DNA from: Apium graveolens | Taxonomy: Eukaryota; Streptophyta; Magnoliopsida; Apiales; Apiaceae | Assembly (NCBI RefSeq): GCF_009905375.1 | Contig: NC_133647.1 | Location: 5,954,595-6,018,594 of the forward strand | Reading direction: 5' to 3' | Length of the DNA stretch: 64,000 bases | In this document: one piece after another, positions 48,088 through 58,547 of the stretch | Layout of the letters: each line of letters starts with the position of its first letter | How positions within the stretch are numbered: position 1 is the first letter of the stretch | Notes under the pieces: generated by a model | Told to the model about the DNA's origin: nothing | Seen by the model: the letters and a program-made list of their open reading frames with translations, nothing else | Databases searched by the model: none | Position numbers and translations under genes: made by a program

Positions 48088-49102
48088 AAATACAATGGTC
48101 ATAGTTTCTCTCAAAATCACTATCGTATGGATTCTGTAATTAAACTAACATCTGTCTAATTTAACTTCCAGAATACAATTTAGTACCAATTTCACACAGT
48201 TATGCAAGGTAACAATATCTGTCTATGCCGTCATAAAATTACTATCAATAGATATAATCATGCATCATTCAAATATTATATCAATTAACTATAACCCTCT
48301 TAGTATTACAATTAACTCGCTAACCTACTAAAGTTGATCAGACAATAGCAAGTATTAGCATGAAAATGACTTAAATGAATAAACCGTAAACTGAATATAT
48401 TACTTCTTATGAAAACACCAACAATGTCATAATAGGGTTCCATAAAAATCGTAACTTATATTAGTTTACTTCATAATCAATTTATCAAAATAAACCCAAG
48501 ATAACCAACATAAATTCATATGAAGAGATATAAAAAGATAAGAGAAAACAAAGCAAATTAGATGTATCCAATGGCTGATTTTTTTTCTGTTGATGGCTGT
48601 TTATCCTCCTCCGTTGTGCGGCTACTTGTATCTTGTATCCCTCTGTATTAGGTTAGTCTAATCTATCCAATATGTCTAATAATAGTCTTTTTAATGAATT
48701 AAAATAAATACGAGGAGATTTCGCAATTAGAATTGAATTTCAGGAAAGTAAATTCTTAGTTGACTTTTGGACTCTGATTGTGGGCTGATTCGGCTGTAAT
48801 ATAAATTCAAGACTAATTCTAAATTAAATCTTTTCTCATAAAATTTTTGTGGGCTATTGAATCGTCATAATCGGACTTGTAGAACTCTAGATATGGCCCA
48901 AATAGTGTACACTGCGCAACTAGCCCATAAAATCTATTTTTTAATGAAATTTATCTCCAATGCTGATTTTGTAAACTCCAAGACTTTCTTTATTATAACT
49001 CCTTGATACCCACAATAAAAAACTAATTATTGTTAAAAAAAAATCTAAATCAATATAAAATTACCAAAATATAGAGACAATATTAAGATAAAGTGCTCAT
49101 CA
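48088..49102 (-). repeat. Gypsy-like V LTR (part)
   Basis: On the minus strand it starts TGATGAGCACTTTATC at 49102, right after a purine-rich tract, and continues to 48088, where copia Z interrupts it. The part to 48713 is duplicated at 26524-27135. LTR status is inferred from the TG start and the adjacent PPT; the matching 5' LTR is not in the window. Confidence 0.45.
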
Positions 49103-49113
49103 CATCCCCACAC
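49103..49113 (-). other. Candidate polypurine tract of V
   Basis: Minus strand GTGTGGGGATG next to the TGATGAGCAC start. Confidence 0.45.
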
Positions 49114-49825
49114 TTAGCATTTTGCACGTCCTCGAGCAAAGAAAAAGGAAAACTAAAGTCCTAAGCTACTAGTAACACTACCGTAGGTGACCATGGTTGC
49201 ATTTGACATATGCAACAAGCCCTTTAAACCCCAAGGTACCCTAGTGGACGAGTAAGGTCTGGTGATGGCCTAATTCCTAATTTTTTTCTGGCTGCCAAGT
49301 CTTAGACATGAGTTATATCATGGTACTCCACACATGCAAACATAGAGATGTAATATCTCATAGATGTCACATAATGCGATTCCTCAACTTTACACACCAA
49401 TGAAACTATTCAAGCACACACACATAATCTCAAAAGAGTAATAATCACGAATAATATCAAAATCTCAATCAACAAGATAATAACATGCTTTGGATAGAAA
49501 AATAACCTCACAAACACTCAAAGCACAAAAGTGTTTAGGTGTAAATTTATCACTCAAGTTCAATCAGATGTACATGTGCTACCATAAGCTTGTTTGTACA
49601 CAAAAATCTCTAGACTTTGTGTATGTATAAATCAAAAGGTCTTTGTAATGAGACTTAGGAAATGGGTAGGATATCAAAAAAATAAACTAACAAGTGGCTA
49701 AACTTGATAACTAGCGGAGAATAGTGTTCACTTTTAATTAAAGCACCCAACATAAAAAATAGATCGTGTAAATGTTGGCACAACTCTCACAAGCATTAAA
49801 CACCAAAGTACATATTGCCATGTAC
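49114..49825 (-). other. V internal noncoding sequence, left of E
   Basis: AT-rich, no ORF. Together with 58548-60107 it is the sequence into which E inserted. Both sides carry a CCCCACACTTAG string, in keeping with a 3' untranslated region of a Tat/Athila-like gypsy. Confidence 0.4.
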
Positions 49826-49830
49826 TTTTC
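49826..49830. repeat. Target site duplication of E, left
   Basis: TTTTC, matching 58543-58547. Confidence 0.9.
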
Positions 49831-50446
49831 TGTTAGGTCACACACACACTGTAGAGGGGGTGAATACAGTGTATAGTACACTCAAATCGAACTTTAAGAA
49901 CTTAAGTAACAGAAAACAAACTTTATTGAAACAATAAACTCTATTACAGTATGGAACTGTTACCTCTCAATGATGAACAAATATCACGAGAGCTGCAAGG
50001 GTTACAATGAATAATCTTTTCTAATAATGATAACACTTATAGTGTAAACCCTATGTCTGTGTTTATATACTACACAGTTACAAGATAATCGCTAATTGAT
50101 ATGGAATATGATTCTGCTTCCTAAAATATATCAATCAGATATCTTTTCTTCCAAGTATTCCATTCTTCACGAAATTCCTTCTTCATGCATATCTCTTCTT
50201 ATGTTTATCTCGATCTTCTTTCCTTTAATCAGCTGCTGTCCTTATCTGATTTTCCTTCAGCACTTAAGCTTTGATATCTATCTTCTGATGATTATCTCCT
50301 GATAATATAAGTACTGATATCCTTAAGTCCTGACTTCCAGTATAAGTACTGATCAACAGTTAAGTACTGATTTATCCTGTTCACGTAAGATTCTGAAAGC
50401 TAAACATAAAACATATTAGCCATGACATTATCAAATATATCTAACA
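49831..50446 (-). repeat. Copia E 3' LTR
   Basis: 616 bp, plus strand TGTTAGGTCA … ATCTAACA. TATA-like box (minus strand TATATAAA) at 50062-50069. The PPT lies next to its upper end. Confidence 0.95.
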
Positions 50447-50457
50447 ATCTCCCCCAA
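50447..50457 (-). other. Polypurine tract of copia E
   Basis: Minus strand TTGGGGGAGAT directly before the 3' LTR, the same motif as in Y and Z. Confidence 0.9.
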
Positions 50458-50654
50458 CTTGTAAATTAACAAAATATACAAGTTTAACAGATATTTGATG
50501 ATGTCAAAAACATTAAGTACAAATGCATGAGAAATAGACTAAATAACTACAACTTACAGTCCTTAAAGTTTTTACCAATTTTAACTTCTGATAACAACTT
50601 CAATCTGTATAAATATCAGAATTTAAGCAGTTGTAGATCTTCGACTTGGCTTCT

Positions 50655-51950
50655 TCATTTTCTGATCTCTCTGATGTCAGGAGTTGTTCTGAGATAGTTC
50701 TTCAACAAACATTTCCCAGCATATCTTAGTTCATCAATCATTCTCCTTTTAACATCTTTAAGCTCTGCAGTATCTTCACCAGTTTGAAAGATTGCAGCTC
50801 TGAGATCATTAATCTTTGCTTTTCTCAACTCCTGATCTAGTCTTATGACATAAGCTTTGTCAGACTCAAGATTGAATTCAAGTCCCTTAATACTAAGATA
50901 CGTTCTGATCTGTGCAGTATTAGGCTTCATATCAACAATATCACCATTGTGATCTCTGTACTTTGGAACATATATACTGTCAGACTTAACAGAATAAAGC
51001 CTTTTCTGTCTCTGAATTTGTTCTTTTAAGTAGTTTGCAGCAGTCTCTGTTATTCTGTCATCCACTTGAAGTAAGAAAAGTACATGCTCCAATTCTTCAA
51101 AATACTTCAAAGGAATGGCATTTTGTCTTATATGATAAACCCTACCATCTGTCATGAAATACAACATGATGTATTCTTTCAAGTAGGTATGGTAAACCAT
51201 CTGTACAGATTCCAGTTGATTCAATCTCTCAGGAGTTGCTCCAATACCTGGTTCACTCAAGGAAGTTGGATCATTGGTAGTGTTGTGTACTCTTCTTTCA
51301 TCAGCACTTCCCAATCCAGTTTTATCTCTAGCTTCCTTTCCAGTAACTACTCTTGCTTCAAAACCACTTGCAGTAGTCTTCAAATATTGAGTCTGTTTTG
51401 CTTTAGTGAATCCTGGTAGGAGTGTCTTTGATCTATTTTCTGATATCAAGTTAACTTGAGCTCTATCAGAGGTTACTTGCTTCTTCTGAATATCAGAACT
51501 TACAATTTCTTGACTCTGAACAACTTGAGCCATGTCAGAGGTTGTTTTAAGAACTTTTCTTGAAGTCAGAGCAAGATCATCTTTTTCATCAGCAATTTCT
51601 TCTTCTTCAGGAGGTACATAACCCTTGATAGGTTCACCAACCTTTTATTTACCCTTGGATCTTGGATCTATCTGTGGTTGTGATCTAGCCAATGTTGCTT
51701 CAGTATGTGTCCTTTCTTTGATCACAATGCCTTTAAGTTTTGGAAGTGACTTTTTACCAGAAGCTTCAGATTTAGATGTGACTTTCTCTGATTTAAGTCT
51801 GGCTTCTTCTTCCTTTAAACTTTCCAAGTCCATTCCTGGATTTTCTTGAAGAAATAACTGTCTTGACATTTCCTCATCAAGATCTAGAAGTTCATCAGAA
51901 CTTATCCTTTTACCAGCAGCAGAACTTATTCTTTTCCCAGTATCAGAACA
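50655..51950 (-). pseudogene. Copia E accessory protein, one internal stop
   Basis: Reading frame downstream of pol, open from 51950 (after a TGA at 51951-51953) to the stop at 50655, with one TAA at 51645-51647. About 430 codons in total; the 292-residue C-terminal part (50655-51533) is intact. The N-terminal part repeats GKRISS twice, then is K/E-rich (SLKEEEARLKSEK). The C-terminal part contains YFMTDGRVYHIR, LEHVLFLLQVDDRITETAAN, and near the end KAYVIRLDQELRK followed by INDLRAAIFQ. That last motif matches the X accessory ORF (YVLLDELIIERT…HLRSAIYQ). It is hydrophilic and helix-rich, without signal peptide or membrane segment, so unlike a typical envelope-like protein. The real start is uncertain because the frame is cut by the upstream TGA. 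Function unknown. Confidence 0.7.
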
Positions 51951-52170
51951 TCAAATCATTTGTTTATTGAAGACTACTAGGTCAGTTATCTAGCACAGTT
52001 ATCCTCATAGGATTGAATAGGTACTAGAACAAACATATCACTTATCAGAGTTTAGAAACATATATCAGACAACAGTCAGTACTTAAAGACATTTATCAAT
52101 TAAGCACAGAATATACAATGAGATTAATTTTATAAATACTGAGCATAAAGTCTGATAACACAGAACAAGT

Positions 52171-55100
52171 CTAAGCAGATTTAGAGAAAGAACCTGAAAC
52201 CATTCCAAGTTCATTTACCAATCTTGTAAAAGTAGCTTCACATAATGGTTTTGTGAAGATATCTGCCAATTGTTGATCTGTGGGAACAAAATGCAATTCC
52301 ACTGTACCTTCATCCACATGTTCCCTGATGAAGTGGTACCTGATGCTGATGTGCTTTGTCATTGAGTGTTGAACTGGATTACCTGTCATAGCAATAGCAC
52401 TTTGATTATCACAGTAAATAGGAATTTTGAAATATGTTAACCCATAATCCAGTAACTGATTCTTCATCCAAAGAATCTGTGCACAACAGCTTCCTGCAGC
52501 AATATACTCTGCTTCTGCAGTTGATGTGGAAATTGACTTTTGTTTCTTGCTGTACCAAGAAACCAATCTGCCTCCAAGAAATTGGCAGCTTCCACTTGTG
52601 CTTTTCCTGTCAATTTTGCAACCTGCAAAATCTGCATCTGAGTAACCTATTAGTTTAAAATCTGATTCTCTAGGATACCATAATCCCAGAGCAGCTGTTC
52701 CTTTAAGATACTTAAAGATTCTTTTTACAGCTGTTAAGTGAGGTTCTCTTGGATCTGCTTGAAATCTTGCACAAAGACAGGTAGCATACATGATATCAGG
52801 TCTACTAGCAGTTAGATAGAGTAGAGAGCCAATCATACCTCTGTAGTCAGTAATATCTACTGATTTACCGGTATCCTTATCCAGTTTTGTCGCAGTGGCC
52901 ATTGGAGTGGATGCACTTGCACAATCTTGCATTCCAAATTTCTTTAGCAAGTTTCTGGTGTACTTGGTTTGACAAATAAAAGTGCCTTCCTCATTCTGCT
53001 TGACTTGAAGGCCCAGAAAATAGCTAAGTTCCCCCATCATACTCATCTGATATCTTGACTGCATTAGTTTGGCAAACTTCTTGCAAAGTTTGTCATTTAT
53101 AGATCCAAAAATGATATCATCAACATAAATCTGGACCAGAAGTAAGTCCTTTCCATGGTTGAGGTAGAACAGTGTTTTGTCTATTGTCCCTCTGTTGAAT
53201 CCACTTTCCAGAAGAAACTGAGCTAAAGTCTCATACCATGCTCTAGGAGCTTGCTTAAGTCCATAAAGTGCTTTATAAGGCCTGTAGACATAATCTGGAT
53301 GTTTGGTATCTACAAAACCTGGAGGTTGTTCAACATATACCTCTTCCTCCAATTCTCCATTGAGAAAAGCACTTTTCACATCCATTTGAAAGACAGTAAA
53401 CTTTTTGTGAGCAGCATAAGCCAAAAATATCCTTATGGCTTCTAACCTAGCAACTGGTGCAAATGTTTCATCATAATCAATTCCCTCCTGTTGAGAATAT
53501 CATTTTGCAACCAACCTTGCCTTATTCCTTGTAATTATGCCATCACTGTCAGTTTTGTTTCTGAATACCCACTTTGTACCAACAACAGATCTATTATTTG
53601 GTCTTGGCACTAGGGTCCAGACTTTGTTTCTTTCAAATTCATTCAACTCTTCCTGCATTGCTTGCACCCAATCAGCATCTTGAAGAGCTTCTTCCACTTT
53701 CTTTGGCTCAGTCTGAGAGAGAAAAGAATTGTAAAGACACTCATTTGAAGTACCTGTTCTAGTTCTGACACCTGCATCAGGATTTCCAATTATCAAATCA
53801 GTAGTATGTGATTTTGTCCACTTCCTTGCAGATGGAAGGTTTTCTCTAGAACTGGATGCTCCCCCATGATCCATGCTATCTTCATTTTCATTTTATGATG
53901 CTCCCCCTGAAACTATGCTCTCTGAGTTAGATTCTTCAGTATTTAGATTTTCAGCACTATCAGAACGTGGCTTATCAGAACTTGACGAATCAGAACTTGA
54001 AGAGCCAGATGCATGTTCTGATGTTTCTTGAGATGTGGTAGGATCTTGAGTATGCCCCCCCTGCATAGGTGCGTCTTCCTTTAATGTAGTCACCACAGTT
54101 TCAATAACATCAGAGTTTAATCCATCAGAGTTTGCAGTATCAGGACTTAGACTGTCAGGATTTTCAGTATCAGAATATGAGTCTTCATTTTCAAATCTCA
54201 GATGATCATGGTCAATGAAATCTTTAAGACCAGTGATCTTCTTGTCATCAAAAGAGACATTGATAGATTCCATGACCACTTTTGTTCTCAAATTATAGAC
54301 TCTGAAGGCTTTTGTGGAAAGTGGATATCCAACAAAGATTCCTTCATCAGCTTTTAGATCAAACTTTGATAGCTGTTCAGGATGAGTCTTGAGAACAAAA
54401 CACTTGTATCCAAATACATGAAAATATTTCAGATTTGGCTTCTTTTTCTTCACCATCTCATATGGTATTTTTCCATGCTTGTTAATGAGTGTTGCATTTT
54501 GAGTAAAACAAGCAGTCTGCACAGCTTCAGCCCAGAAATAGGTTGGAAGCTTTGCTTCTTCAAGCATTGTACGTGCAGCTTCAATGAGAGTTCTATTCTT
54601 CCTTTCAACAACTCCATTTTGCTGTGGAGTTCCAGGAGCAGAAAATTCCTGCTTTATTCCATGGCTTTTGCAGAACTCTTCCATTATCAAATTCTTGAAC
54701 TCAGTGCCATTATCACTTCTTAAAATTTTCACAGAATCTTTGACCATTTTATCCAGCTGTTTGACATGATCAATCAAGATAGATGCAGTTTCACTTTTTG
54801 TGTGCAAGAAATACACCCATGTGTATCTGGTGAACTCATCCACTATGACCAACGCATACTTCTTCTTTACAATAGACATGACATTTACTGGACCAAATAG
54901 ATCAATATGTATAAGATGATAAGGCTCAAGAATTGATGATTCAGTCTTGCTCTTGAATGAAGATTTTCATTGTTTGGCTTTCTGACATGAATCACAAAGA
55001 CCATCAGGAGCAAATACTGTGTTTGGCAATCCTCTCACAAGATCTTTCTTGACCAGTTCATTTATATTGTTGAAATTTAAATGAGAGAGTTTCTTATGCC

Positions 55101-55533
55101 AACTCCAGTTTTCTTCAATTGATGCTCTACTTAACAGACAGATTGCAGAACCATCAGTACTTGTTGAAAGCTTAGCTTCATAAATGTTACCACGTCTGTA
55201 TCCTTTCAGAACAACTTTGACTTTAGATTTACTCACAATTTCACAGTGTTCTTCAAAGAAATCAACATGATAACCTCTGTCACAGATTTGACTTATACTT
55301 AGTAGGTTGTGTTTAAGTCCTGAGACCAGAGCTACTTGTTTAATTATGACATTTCCAAGATTGATATTGCCATATCCCAATGTTTTTCCAATGTTGTCAT
55401 CTCCATAAGAAACACTTGGGCCAGCTTTCTCCACAAAGTCTGATAGCAGGGCCTTATTTCCAATCATATGTCCTGAACATCCACTGTCTAGAACTAGAAT
55501 ATTTTTCCTGTTGCCCTGCAATCACAAAGACCA
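52171..55533 (-). pseudogene. Copia E pol (protease-integrase-RT-RNase H), four in-frame stops
   Basis: Pol polyprotein in the same frame as gag, in four open pieces. 55521-54967: aspartic protease with LDSGCSGHM, then GAG-pre-integrase (SWHKKLSHLN and CDSCQKAKQ). 54879-53893 (open from 54966): integrase core with Asp in VDEF, Asp in RSDNG and Glu in VVERKNR, with 35 residues between the last two; then the C-terminal domain and an S/D-rich linker. 53874-53500: linker and start of RT (TKWVFRNKTD, ARLVAK). 53424-52171 (open from 53499): RT with Asp15 in QMDVKSAF and YVDD at 100-103; RNase H with YSDADFAG (261-268), TAEAEY (302-307), YCDNQSA (337-343). Stops: TGA 55522-55524, TGA 54967-54969, TAA 53893-53895, TGA 53500-53502. 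The one at 53500 falls between ARLVAK and [15 protein letters not shown] in RT, where a sense codon is expected. Every catalytic motif is intact and there is no frameshift. Confidence 0.93.
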
Positions 55534-57870
55534 CTAATTATTAGTTTTAAGGACCCAGACTTGCTTGGATCCTTTGGCCTTATTAAGTTTGTTAACATTT
55601 GCAGCGGATTTAGCATCAGAGTTTATGTTAACATTTTTCTTATCAGAACTTACACTATCAGACTTTGAATCAGAATTTACACTAGAAGGAACAATGGAAA
55701 CTTTCTTCAAAGAAGGTTTTATTTGATAATAATCATAGTACAAACTATGATATTCCTTACAAGTATAAATGGAATGCCATAAACTACCACAATGAAAACA
55801 AGGATTTTGTGGTTTGTATCTAATAGACTGACTCTTAACTCCTGATTTTGAAGGTAAGGAGTTAATATTCTTATTCTTCCTGCAAAAAGAAGCCAGATGG
55901 TTAGAACTTCCACAGTTATGACATGTTTTCCTAGGAGCATCAGGAACAGGTTTATAATCATTACTTTTATTCACACCTTCCTTTCCATTCCTATTTTTCC
56001 TAGGTGATTTTACCTTGTTTGCATTCTTGACATCTTTCAGCTTATGCTTAAGCTGCTTCTTTGTCATTAAGCCTATGTTCACTTCAGCTGTCTTTTCCTG
56101 TTTTAGTTTGTCAGAAGTTAATTCCTCTTTAACTTCTGATTTCTCATTTTCAGACTTTACAGTTACAAACTTAACAGGTTTAAACTTTGGCTTTTGCTTA
56201 ACAACAGGCTTAATTTCTTCAGTTCCTTTATCATTCTTATCTTCTCCATAACCTAAGCCCTCTTTCCAGTTTCCACTACTTAGCAAATTTTGAGTTGTTT
56301 TGCCAGAGTTAGTCCAAGTCCTGATAATCTCTCTTTCCTTTTCTAACTCAGTTTTTAGAGATTCATTTAATTTTAGCACTTCATTCCTAACATAAAAAGC
56401 ATCATCTCTATCCTTCTGAGTTTGATGGAACATGACTAACTCTTTTTCTAAGAAATCATTCCTTTTCTTAAATGCAAGATTTTCAGAAGTTAATCTTTCA
56501 CATGTTAAAGTTTGATCTCTATAGCTAACAAACATGGTTTTAAGATATCTTCTCAACTCATTAATATCATCAGTATGAAAAGCATAAGTAGTCTGAGGTA
56601 CCTTTGTTTCAGCAGCTTCAGAACTGCTCTCAGCACTTTTTTTATCAACATTTGCCATTAATGCATAGTTCTCCTCACTTTCAGAGTCTGAGGTGTCTGT
56701 CCAGCTTTTCTGCTTTGTGACAAGAGCCTTGCCTTTGTCACCCTTTACCTTCTTGAAGTCAGGAGATATGTGGCCTTTCTCACCACATTTATAGCATTTA
56801 ACATTGGTGTAATCTCCTCTGTTAGACTTTCCTCCTCTGCCTTCAGATCTTCTGAAATTCTTCTTATCAGAACTTATGCTTTTCCTGGAAAACTTCTTTC
56901 CCTTCCTGAACTTCCTGTATGCAATCTTTGTGATTTCTTTCACCATAAGAGCACACAGCTTCATCATCTCCTCATCAGCATCAGTCTCAGGAAAGCTTTC
57001 AGAATCTGAGTCATCATCACTCTCAGAACTTGATGACTCAGTATCAGACTTTATGAAAAGAGCTTTACCCTTGTCTTTCTTTGAGGAAGCTGCTTTGGGG
57101 AATTCTTCTTCAGCCTTAAGAGCAACTGTCCTTGACTTTCCTCCTTTCCTCTTGCTTCTTTGTTCCATCTCCAGCTCATGAGTCTTGAGCATTCCATAGA
57201 TTTCATCAAGAGTTGTTTCATCAAGATTGTAGTTGTCTTTTATTGTCGTTGCCTTCAAATCCCAGCATTCAGGAAGAGCTAACAGGAACTTAAGGTTTGA
57301 ATCTTCAAGATCATACTTTTTATCAACCAATGACAAATCATTCAAAAGTTTGACAAATCTATCATATAAATCATTCAATGACTCATTAGTCTTTGAGTCA
57401 AAGTGTTCATACTCTTGAGTGAGTATTGTCTTCCTGTTCTTCTTAATTGTGTCAGTTCCCTGACATCTTGTTTCCAGAGCATCCCATATCTTCTTAGCAG
57501 TCTTGCAGTTGATTACCCTGTTTGACATTACATTATCAATGGCACTATGGAGTAAGTGTCGTACCTTAGCATCCTTAGCAATTGATGCTATGTCCTCAGC
57601 AGTATAATCACTCTTCTCCTTTGGTACGGTCTTTGCTGCTTCACCTGCAACTGCAACAGTGAGTTTGGTTGGTTTGTGAGGACCTTCCTTGATTCTATCA
57701 AGGTATTCTGGATCTGTTGCTTCCATGAACATGGTCATCCTTACCTTCCATATGGGATATTCAGATGGTCTCAGTATGGGGACTCTGATGGTCTCATACC
57801 GACTCTGAATTTGTGTCTTTGGTGGTTCCTCAGTTGTGGTAGGCTTAGTTGGAGTTTCTGTGTCCGACAT
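55534..57870 (-). CDS. gag: Copia E gag, 778 aa
   Basis: Open frame of 778 residues ending in TAG. The N-terminus (MSDTETPTKP) is followed by a UBN2-type copia gag domain (YPIWKVRMTMFMEA, later IWDALETRCQGTD, then NDLYDRFVKLLNDLS, residues ~40-240), an acidic serine cluster (~270-300), and three CCHC zinc-knuckle sites: 359-372 (CYKCGEKGHISPDF, where the last Cys is Phe), 650-663 (CHNCGSSNHLASFC, complete) and 691-704 (CFHCGSLWHSIYTC, complete). Between them lies a K/E-rich coiled-coil-like stretch. It forms the capsid and binds RNA in copia elements. The start is chosen at the first ATG, about 45 bases downstream of the PBS. The TAG is followed in frame by TGA four codons later and then the protease, so gag and pol share a frame. 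Confidence 0.92.
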   Translation of the reverse strand: MSDTETPTKPTTTEEPPKTQIQSRYETIRVPILRPSEYPIWKVRMTMFMEATDPEYLDRIKEGPHKPTKLTVAVAGEAAKTVPKEKSDYTAEDIASIAKDAKVRHLLHSAIDNVMSNRVINCKTAKKIWDALETRCQGTDTIKKNRKTILTQEYEHFDSKTNESLNDLYDRFVKLLNDLSLVDKKYDLEDSNLKFLLALPECWDLKATTIKDNYNLDETTLDEIYGMLKTHELEMEQRSKRKGGKSRTVALKAEEEFPKAASSKKDKGKALFIKSDTESSSSESDDDSDSESFPETDADEEMMKLCALMVKEITKIAYRKFRKGKKFSRKSISSDKKNFRRSEGRGGKSNRGDYTNVKCYKCGEKGHISPDFKKVKGDKGKALVTKQKSWTDTSDSESEENYALMANVDKKSAESSSEAAETKVPQTTYAFHTDDINELRRYLKTMFVSYRDQTLTCERLTSENLAFKKRNDFLEKELVMFHQTQKDRDDAFYVRNEVLKLNESLKTELEKEREIIRTWTNSGKTTQNLLSSGNWKEGLGYGEDKNDKGTEEIKPVVKQKPKFKPVKFVTVKSENEKSEVKEELTSDKLKQEKTAEVNIGLMTKKQLKHKLKDVKNANKVKSPRKNRNGKEGVNKSNDYKPVPDAPRKTCHNCGSSNHLASFCRKNKNINSLPSKSGVKSQSIRYKPQNPCFHCGSLWHSIYTCKEYHSLYYDYYQIKPSLKKVSIVPSSVNSDSKSDSVSSDKKNVNINSDAKSAANVNKLNKAKGSKQVWVLKTNN

Positions 57871-57911
57871 GATTGTGTTTAGATCTTTAACTGTATGTAT
57901 GTTAACAGATA

Positions 57912-57924
57912 GGCTCTGATACCA
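57912..57924 (-). other. Primer binding site of copia E
   Basis: Minus strand TGGTATCAGAGCC, perfect initiator-tRNA-Met complement, two bases from the 5' LTR end. Confidence 0.95.
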
Positions 57925-57926
57925 AT

Positions 57927-58542
57927 TATTAGGTCACACACACACTGTAGAGGGGGTGAATACAGTGTATAGTACACTCAAATCGAACTTTAAGAACTTA
58001 AGTAACAGATTACAAACTTTATTGAAACAATAAACTCTGTTACAGTATGGAACTGTTACCTCTCAGTGATGAACAAATATCACGAGAGCTGCAAGGGTTA
58101 CAATGAATAATCTTTTCTAATAATGATAACACTTATAGTGTAAACCCTATGTCTGTGTTTATATACTACACAGTTACAAGATAATCGCTAATTGATATGG
58201 AATATAATTCTGCTTCCTAAAATATATCAATCAGATATATTTTCTTCCAAGTATTCCATTCTTCACGAAATTCCTTCTTCATGCATATCTCTTCTTATGT
58301 TTATCTCGATCTTCTTTCCTTTAATCAGCTGTTGTCCTTATCTGATTGTCCTTCAGCACTTAAGCTCTGATATCTATCTTCTGATGATTATCTCCTGATA
58401 ATATAAGTACTGATATCCTTAAGTCCTGACTTCCAGTATAAGTACTGATCAATAGTTAAGTACTGATTTATCATGTTCACGTAAGATTCTGAAAGCTAAA
58501 CATAAAACATATTAGCCATGAGATTATCAAATATATCTAACA
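57927..58542 (-). repeat. Copia E 5' LTR
   Basis: 616 bp. The internal terminal dinucleotide reads TA on the plus strand where the 3' LTR has TG; otherwise the termini are intact. TATA-like box (minus strand TATATAAA) at 58158-58165, the likely Pol II promoter of the element. Confidence 0.95.
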
Positions 58543-58547
58543 TTTTC
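58543..58547. repeat. Target site duplication of E, right
   Basis: TTTTC, matching 49826-49830. Confidence 0.9.

Larger units (their letters stand above)
49831..58542 (-). mobile_element. Copia E, nearly complete Ty1/copia element with accessory ORF
   Basis: 8712 bp on the minus strand: 5' LTR, PBS, gag, protease, integrase, RT, RNase H, accessory ORF, PPT, 3' LTR, with 5-bp TTTTC flanks. The two 616-bp LTRs are the same length and differ at about 13 positions by eye (~98% identity), so insertion is recent relative to the surrounding elements. Gag and pol lie in one continuous frame of about 1900 codons with no frameshift, broken by five stop codons. The copia order (integrase before RT) and the extra ORF 3' of pol fit the Sirevirus-like group, but I cannot confirm the lineage. 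Confidence 0.95.

Noticed and set aside
54382..54723. 113-codon plus-strand frame inside copia E
   Set aside because: Antisense to the integrase frame; no independent evidence.
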